From NCBI GenBank assembly GCA_019454045.1, contig SKCR01018443.1, positions 248,001-312,000 of the forward strand: a stretch of DNA of 64,000 nucleotides, in the 5' to 3' direction. The notes beneath the pieces are model-generated. The model had not been told where the DNA came from. It did no database searches and was given only the letters and a program-made list of their open reading frames with translations. Shown here in pieces: positions 56,326-64,000 of this stretch. A program made the position numbers and the translations under genes. The stretch comes from Zanthoxylum bungeanum (taxonomy: Eukaryota; Streptophyta; Magnoliopsida; Sapindales; Rutaceae). Within the stretch, counting starts at the first letter, position 1. Each line of letters begins with the position of its first letter.

Positions 56326-58549
56326 TGTTGGATAATATGACCCAAGCGTCACTATTTGTACAGATCATGTGTTGTTGTACAAATTAACTATGTGACAAAG
56401 GAAATGCACTCTCATCATTTGTGATTAGATCACCATAGATGTATAAATGAAGAGAGGTCCATATGATTAGTTCCTGGATTGAGATGATATGAGACAGTAT
56501 CAATCCCCGAAGGATTAATCATTAAATATCCCTAGCCGAAGTATTATCGAGACTGGACATCGATAATGCGGAATAGGCTAGTATTGCACTTGTGCGCGTT
56601 GTGAGGGCACAACGGCATAGTTCTCATATATATAAGTATTGGATACTTATGCAAGTGCAATAGGAGGTCGTGTTTCACCGATGGTACGGGAAACAGCTTC
56701 GCTCTGGATAGACCCCTCGGAATCCCATTGGTATTATGACTATGTGTCTATGGGAGGCCGAATCGAGGTAGGTGTGTATAGTCTTAACCGAGACTTGCAT
56801 CGCTAATACTTGCGATAATCGGTAAACTCTGGTCTTGGTGGTACAGGGCTTTAACCGGTTCTGGGTACCCGCTTCTGGGTTTATCAGGGAGTCGTAGTGT
56901 ATTGGGTGTGATGTCGAGACGGAAGTGTCACTTCAGTCATATTGGAGTAGATGTCACGCAGGATATGGTACTAGTGCTCTTGAGTGTTGCGCAACCAATC
57001 GGGATATTGTGACCAGGTCATGTATATCCGATTATAGAGACTATGTTACCAGACATCCGATATGTGTTTCGACGGGGCAGACACTTATCCAGCCCCAGCC
57101 CTAGCACGTGATTATCCGATACTGGGCCGATATACACAATACTACGGTTACTACGCTTGATACAGATCTATATATTCCTGTAAGAATGTTTCTGGAGAAT
57201 TGGGTAGGCATGGCGTTTTGCTAGAAGCTAACCTTGTCTTGTAAATCGGTATAAACGTAGTACGAGGTACTTACGTGTTCGGATAGTCCGACGACCGTAT
57301 TTACTGCCAACATATCCGTAGATCTCATGGGTCGGTTCCGAAGATTCACCGATGACGTATTACTCGCACTTAGATTAATCTGGGATTAATTAGAAGAGAG
57401 AGATAGAATTAATCTGGGATTAATTCGATGAGAGAGAAAATTAATCTGGGATTAATTGCGGAGATATTTTATCTGGGATAAAATATTAATTAAAGAGAGA
57501 GAACGATTAATTTGGAATTAATCGATAAATTAATATATTTGATATATTAATCGAAATTGGATTTCGACGCGGAATTAAAATTAGATTTTATTCGGGCGAA
57601 CGAATTAATTTAGAATTAATTCGTTAGCGACGTGAATAGTGAATTCGCTAGGCGTAATCACTTATTACGACGCGATACGACGCGACGGAAATTCATTAAT
57701 TTGGAATTACGAACCCGAGCCCAAGAGTGATTGCGACCGCGTTCGCATTTCGAATTCGAACGCGGCACGCAAGTCACATCAAGCGTCAAATCGTTAGTCG
57801 CGTCAATCGTCAAATCAATTGTCACTTTGAGTGATGTGATATGACATGTTGTCACTTTATTAAAGTGACATGATGTGTTATAGGGACTTGTGTATATATA
57901 TATTTTATTCATTTACTTGGTAAATGAAAAAAGATATAAGTATATATAAATCATTTTCTCTCTCTCTTGGACTTTGTGTGGTTCACGGTTTTGGACAAAA
58001 TTAATAGCCAATCACGTGACTCTATTTTGCTTTTGGTTGTTCACGTTTTTGGTCTTATTTTGTGACAAGATTTGGTGACCCACTTAGTCTTTTTGGTCTT
58101 CACGTTTTAGACAAAAATGGGAGCCAAAACTTTCTCTCTTTCTTCACGGTCTTGGACCGTTCTTCTTCTCTTCTTCTTGTTTGTTGTTTTGCGTTTCTCC
58201 GAAAATGGAAAGCAAGATTTGATTTTGTTTCATAAACTTAGTGCTAGCACACTCTAGGAGTGATACAAAGGTGATAGGGAAGTGAGTTGTTGTGAGCATG
58301 GAAGCTTGAAGCTTTAGCTTCAATGGATCTTGCATGGCCGAATCTTGGACGCACAAAGATGATCAAAACCGAGCAACCCCTGCAGTTTTTGGAGACAAAC
58401 CGAGCATGATGGAGCACCAAAACGCACCTTTGTTCTTCTTTCATCAAAACCGAAAATCAAAGTGAGTATATTTCGCACCTCCTTTGATGTGTTCATATGT
58501 GGTTTTTATGCATGTTTTGTGATCTTGTGGACTTGATTGAACTCCAACA
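56326..58549 (+). mobile_element. 5' LTR of copia element B
   Basis: It starts tgttggataatatgaccc and ends gaactccaaca and is 2,224 bp. It is longer than the A LTR because of extra palindromic and coding-like sequence at 57,370-58,480. Palindromes of the ttaatctgggattaa type are at 57,373-57,640. Confidence 0.88.
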
Positions 58550-59225
58550 ATGGTATCAGAGCTAGTTGATGCATAAAAACCTGTTTTATGCATGTTTTGT
58601 GATCTGGGACTTGATTGAACTCCAACAATGGTATCTTGAGCTAGTTGATGCATAAAACCTGGTATCAGAGGATGTTTCTGGAGAATTGGGTAGGCATGGC
58701 GTTTTGCTAGAAGCTAACCTTGTCTTGTAAATCGGTATAAACGTAGTACGAGGTACTTACGTGTTCGGATAGTCCGACGACCGTATTTACTGCCCACATA
58801 TCCAGAGATCTCATGGGTCGGTTCCCGAAGATTCACCGATGACGTATTACTCGCACTTAGATTAATCTGGGATTAATTAGAAGAGAGAGATAGAATTAAT
58901 CTGGGATTAATTCGATGAGAGAGAAAATTAATCTGGGATTAATTGCGGAGATATTTTATCTGGGATAAAATATTAATTAAAGAGAGAGAACGATTAATTT
59001 GGAATTAATCGATAAAATAATATATTCGATATATTATTAGAAATTGGATTTTGACGCGGAATTAAAATTAGATTTTAATTCGGGCGAACGAATTAATTAG
59101 AATTAATTCGTTAGCGACGTGAATAGTGAATTCGCTAGGCGTAATCACTTAATTACGACGCGACGGAAAATTCGTTAATTTGAATAGCGAACCCGAGCCC
59201 GAGAGTGATTGCGAGCGCGTCAAAT
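58550..59225 (+). repeat. Second partial copy of LTR sequence in the element B leader
   Basis: After the primer site, the last 50 bases of the LTR plus a primer-like tggtatcttgagc recur at 58,581-58,643. A third tggtatcagag at 58,660 is followed directly by LTR sequence: 58,672-59,220 repeats 57,184-57,735 with few changes. Then the order passes to the family leader. This is an internal insertion of LTR sequence, by aberrant strand transfer or by an assembly error. Confidence 0.8.
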
Positions 59226-62200
59226 GATTAAGTTGATTCTTTTGTCAAATTGATTCTTTTGTCAAATTGATTACATATATATCAAATTAGATCATATATA
59301 AGCATTATTGAACAATCAATTTGTCATAAACAAGCCAAAATCAAAAAGCCCCAAATCACTCAAGAACCCTAATTTCGGTTTTGTTTGATCATTGGATGAC
59401 TTAAAACATTGGTTAATGTTGTTTTGAAGTTCAATTGGATTGAATTTTGATTTGGAACATTTTTCCTTTTTAAAGTGGCTTGGCCGATTTTAAAAGACAT
59501 GAAATTCATTGTGATTTTGTTGTTTGATTCATTGGATGAGTTGAATTGATTTGGTAAATTATGATTGTGGATCAATTGGATTGAAACCGAATCGAATTGA
59601 AAAACCCCTAATTGCCGAGACTTGAAAGCATGTTAATGGGTTTGATTTTGATTGATTGAATTGTGTTGGACACTATTTGGTTGTTAAAGTGCATGATTAA
59701 TTAGGCTAATTGATATTTTAGAAATGTTAATGGGTAATTGATTGTGTATTACACTTAGGTTAATTAATTGTGAAATTTGGAATTTTATAAGTTAATTAAT
59801 TTGGGCTTAATTTTGGAAATTGGGCTTGTTAGGTTGTAATTGGGCTTTTGGGCTTTGTTGTAACAAAGTTGGGTTTAGGCAAAATTGGTTGGATCCAATT
59901 AGGCCCAAAACCGAATCCAAAAGGTCCAATTATGATTTAATGGACCTTAATTATTTAATTGGGCTTAATGGGCCAAAAATTAATTTAAAGGCTTATGGGG
60001 TAACTCCCGGATTGGATTTTGGTTGTTCGGTTTGACCCGAGTTGATCAAAAGTCCACGCCTTAGAGAAATTAATTAAAAGCCCATTGGACTTTAATTAAA
60101 TAAAACATTAGATGTTAATCGGGCTTTGAGACCCGTTGCGATTAAAATTGGAATTTAAGTCGTAAAGGTTCGTTAATAAAAGTGTAATATTTAATTTAGA
60201 ATTAAATAATGAATTAGAATTAAATACGTATTAAATTGGATTTAATTATTTATTTAATTTTTTTAATTCGTAGAAATTGTACTTTGAGTACGTGTTTACA
60301 AAACGAGTTTGACTCGAACAAAAATCAAATCTTTGTTTGAACATTGGATGATCACTAATATTCAAGATTAATTAATTTGATTGATTGATTGATAACATGC
60401 TTGTATGAATACATGGTTGTGATGTTTGAATAATGTATATCGGATGGATATTAGTCGGGTTGGGGGATTTTGGAAATTGTAATAAATTTGATTTATTAAA
60501 TTGGACCTGCGTGTCCAGCCTTATCTCCTATTTCTTTGTATTCTCTTCTCACCTATTCCCCTCCATGTAAAAGAGGTTTCTTTAGAAGTGTAGTGTAACG
60601 GGTAGAAGTAATACAAGTGCTAGCGGGAGAGAGAAAGTGAGAGATTTGATCTAGGATCAATGTAAAATATCCATCCGCATATCATTATTATTTTATTTCA
60701 TACTCGCTTTATTATGTGTTTAGAATGCATGCTTAAGGGTGTATGATGATGAGACCTTAAAAAAGATAATTAAATTGGTAGCCAATTTGCAACACGAGAA
60801 AAACCCTCGTTAATATCATGCGTTTTTCCTTCCATTGAGTGATTCTTACTCAAGATCCGAGATTGGCAGGGGTTGTTGGCCAAAGTCAAGCCCTTGTCCA
60901 TCAAAGATGTGTTTTAATCACGAGGCTTTGTTCCATATCGGTGTCGTGTCCAAGTTGTGGTTTGTTGGCCAAAGTCAAGACCACTTCTTGTCCATTGACA
61001 TTGATTACAAAGCTTCCATGTCAATGGGTCCGCGCTTGACTGGGATCACTAGGTTTGTTGTGCCAAAGCCAAGGCCTAGTTGATTCAGAGGAAAAAGGTA
61101 GGGTATACATTCGATGTATAGGCATATATAAGATATATGTTGGGACTTGGATGTCCACCTACTGGATCTAGGAGTTGGATGAGATCCAATTGATCTTCGA
61201 GATCTACCTAGTTAATTATCATACAATTTGTTGGCCAAAGTCAAGATTGTGTGATATTTAACGGGATCCTAGCCCACTAGGAAACACGGTTCCCGAGTAC
61301 TCGACAGAGGGTTAGAGACTCGACGAAAAATAGTGGGAGGCAAGTATTGAATTTGCAACATTCGTTCGAATACTCGCTAAACACGCTCATTTTATTTTAT
61401 TTCGTATTTCGTCATTAGATTAAATGTTAGTTGGACTAATATTTAAATTGTTGTTTTAATAAACAGTTGGACTGTATTATACTTGATTATATATAATTGG
61501 ATTATATTAATCAATATATTTGAATTAATTAATTTCAGTTTACAGTTGATTTTATAATTGGATTATAGTAATCAATGTAATTGAGGTTAATTAATTTGGA
61601 TTATATTTGATTATATAGTTGGACTATTATAATCATTATAATATATAAAGTACCACTAATCGTTGATTAAATAGTTGGACTATTGTAATCAAGATAAAAT
61701 TGAAAAGTTGGATATTTAAAATATAATCTAGGATTAAAATATTTTAAATGATTTAATTTTCATATTGGGAATAAATAATAGGTTACTTATTTGATAAAAT
61801 AACTTATTATACCTTAAGCCCAAAATTAAGCAAATAAGATTTTTGTTATGATGACTTTAATGCTTAATTTAATATACTTGTCATAAATCTAATTTTGGAT
61901 TTAAGAAGTATTAAAATTGCAATTTATAATTCTTGGGGAATTAATTGACTATTCATGTAAAGTCAAAGTTTGCAATTGGGCATGTAGCACGAGGTGCACA
62001 TTCCTTTCAATATTCTAAAAACTCAAGGCTTGGCCTAAGTTTCCTAAAATATTAAAAAGGATAATTGACATATCCCAAAGTGACTACCATTTGGATATGG
62101 AAGACACAAGGAATTAAAGAAAGGGCGAGGCTCTAACTTTAAATATGTTTGTCTTAGTTATGTTCACAGCTAGTATTGAAATTAGATTTTAAATACTTAG
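59226..62200 (+). other. Leader and decayed gag region of copia element B
   Basis: Related to 13,867-16,850 of element A over most of its length. It holds the ~60-bp agttggacta/aatcaat repeats at 61,430-61,690 and the ttggccaaag motifs near 60,877, 60,967 and 61,231. No supported coding frame is present. Confidence 0.65.
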
Positions 62201-62219
62201 TGTGGTGCATAAAATATAT

Positions 62220-64000
62220 GTTGATGATATTCAGAATCTGCTTTGAGCAGGATACTGACTTCAAGCTGAGATTGCTCTGCGAATCGGAAACGGGACGAAA
62301 GTCGCTGTTTCGACCGTAGATACCTAAGTTTAGGAACTACCCTTAGGGTATATGCTTGAATTAGGAACTGTTATAATGTAACTAGTTTGACTAGAGACAT
62401 TATCTCTTTATCAGTGTTTAATCCGTTGCGGATAAAACCTTTATATTATAGAACACTGAGTGTTTTATTATATAAAGATGATACTGAGATAAACAATTAG
62501 ATGTGAATAATAGAATTTATATTTTGAATATATAATTAAAATCTCAAACATATAAAGACAAATAAATAGCTTGAATTGATTTGATCAATAGAGACTTATT
62601 CGTGGCATTGTTGTCTAGGACACAATTTAACGAGACTCGTATATCCACACTTTTGAAGAGTGGATACTAGGACTGATTTGACTATTCAAATAAGGTCTGC
62701 GAATCTATTTTATTAGGTAAAGTACCTAAATACTATTTACTTGGTAATAGTGTAAGTGCCACCGATCTGTTAGCCCTATTCATGGTGAAGTAAGTGGGCC
62801 CATATCTAGCTGGCTAGATGTGAAAATGAATATTTCGTGACCTTAACGGATGTGGCATCGTTATGGTTATGTGTTTCTTTTGAAGAACAAAATCAGAAAC
62901 TTAAAGTTTCGACACGAAATACACAAACAGATCGGCTATAGCATTATTCCGCCACGGTAAGACCGTAATGGAAAATACTTTAGCAGTAAGTTTCTCGTAT
63001 ACTTGAAAGAGTATAGTATTCTTTCAATGAGGACTCCTCTTGGAACACGTCATTTTGACGGTGTGTCCGAACAGGATTAACCGAATTTTGTTAGACATAA
63101 TAAGGTTAATCACGAGTCGCTTTAAGCTACCATTTCCTTCAATAGGATATGTACTAACAGTGCAAAACTTATTTAGAATAAGGTTCCATATAAATCTGTT
63201 TGACAGATATCGTATAGGATATGAACAGGAAAGAAACGAGGTTTCTCATTCCTGACTATTTGGGCATGCTTGGCATATGTTTGGATGATACCGAACTAAA
63301 ACCCAAATATGATAAGTGCCAATTGTAGGTTATCCTAGGGATACCATAAGTATTGTACTTAACACCTCACTAGAGAACAATTAGATTGTTGCTCTCCATG
63401 CGGTTTTCCTAAGAGGAATACCGATATGCAGTGGTAAGTGGGAGGATAGTATAACTCGATGAAAATCGGAGTAATACTGTTCTAGGCACTGAATCTTAAT
63501 GGAACATATATAGTTCATCAAGGATGAAACTATACCATTAATCTTCGAATACACAAGAACAAAGGAAGTGATACGAGGTATCGACTCCCTATTATGACAA
63601 AGTGTCATGAATCCGAAATGGATTCCATGTATGTCAATATGTTTGGATTGAAGCAAGCATAAGGTTCTTGGAACTGACGTTTTGAAATAATCAAATAGTT
63701 TATGATTTGACTCAAAACGAAATAATTCTTGTGTATATAAGGAGGTTAGTGGGAGAGGGCACTGACAATGAAATTCCCATAAAACACTCGGTGAAAGCTT
63801 GGCTTTCATAAGAAATTCTCCGTAGAATTCTGGGAGTAACAACCTTTATTCAAGGAATAAAGATCTACTGGACTAGATTTGGAGTTGGTAACACTCTCTG
63901 AGAAATTGTACATTTAAAATGTACTTGTATTGGTGTCTCATACGCTTTGAGCATATGGAGTCACAATCGGGTCAATCCAAGTGATAGTCACTGGATTGAA
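62220..64000 (+). pseudogene. Copia pol remnant of element B
   Basis: Traces match element A segment by segment: protease-like sequence at 62,230-62,400, integrase at 62,580-63,300 (with EYFVTLTDVAS- and LSMRTPLGT-like residues), and RT at 63,560-63,700. Stops and missing segments largely coincide with those of element A. In addition, about 0.25-0.36 kb of RT present in A is missing at 63,636, between two occurrences of tttgga. Not functional. Confidence 0.72.

Larger units (their letters stand above)
56326..64000 (+). mobile_element. Copia element B (2-kb-LTR family), partial
   Basis: It has a 5' LTR at 56,326-58,549, a canonical primer site tggtatcagagc at 58,551-58,562, a disordered leader (separate entry), the family leader at 59,330-62,200, and pol remnants to the end of the window. 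It inserted into the Tat LTR fragment. The 3' LTR would be outside the window. It is diverged from element A but shares most of its lesions. Confidence 0.88.

Overview
This window is plant nuclear DNA, most likely from a eudicot. The evidence is the retrotransposon content: Athila-type and Tat/Ogre-type Ty3-gypsy elements, several Ty1-copia elements with tRNA-iMet-type primer sites, and a tRNA-derived SINE. I see no intact host gene, no rRNA or tRNA gene and nothing bacterial. Almost all of the window is nested LTR retrotransposons and the tandem repeats they carry. Boundaries below rest on TG...CA ends, primer-binding sites, polypurine tracts and target-site duplications read directly from the sequence.

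Layout. A copia element on the minus strand (38,295-44,207) was hit by a Tat/Ogre-like element, also on the minus strand (from before base 1 to 38,294). The Tat element has very long LTRs (1-3,534 and 33,724-38,294), a gag gene but no recognisable pol, and minisatellites next to its 3' LTR. It was then hit three times: a solo LTR of its own family in gag (29,623-32,032, duplication catac), a solo copia LTR in its minisatellite (3,964-6,025, duplication cctca/cctcg), and a complete Athila element (8,014-28,749, duplication gaaaa). The Athila element was itself hit by a copia element (11,790-20,030).

The most notable object is the Athila element. Between integrase and 3' LTR, where many Athila elements have an env-like frame, it carries two accessory frames in the sense direction. 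One is an open 165-codon ORF of unknown function with a Cys cluster (20,566-21,063). The other is a LOG-like gene (cytokinin riboside 5'-monophosphate phosphoribohydrolase) split by the later copia insertion: N-terminal part at 20,031-20,222 and C-terminal part at 11,518-11,789. A deletion removed most of the copia 3' LTR and about 62 LOG codons, including the catalytic PGGxGTxxE region. The LTRs of this Athila element have a dense run of ACGTGG (G-box/ABRE-type) motifs just upstream of a TATA box, bracketed by palindromes GCGTCGCGACGC. Its pol is dead (stops, frameshifts, two lost integrase catalytic residues), although its two LTRs are still very similar.

The right part (44,208-64,000) holds unclassified repeat-rich DNA, a copia-like LTR fragment, a 2.3-kb degenerate simple-repeat region with a SINE inserted in it, a truncated plus-strand Athila-like element (52,423-55,187), a Tat-family LTR fragment (55,188-56,325), and a second member of the 2-kb-LTR copia family (56,326 to beyond the window end) with an aberrant second piece of LTR in its leader.
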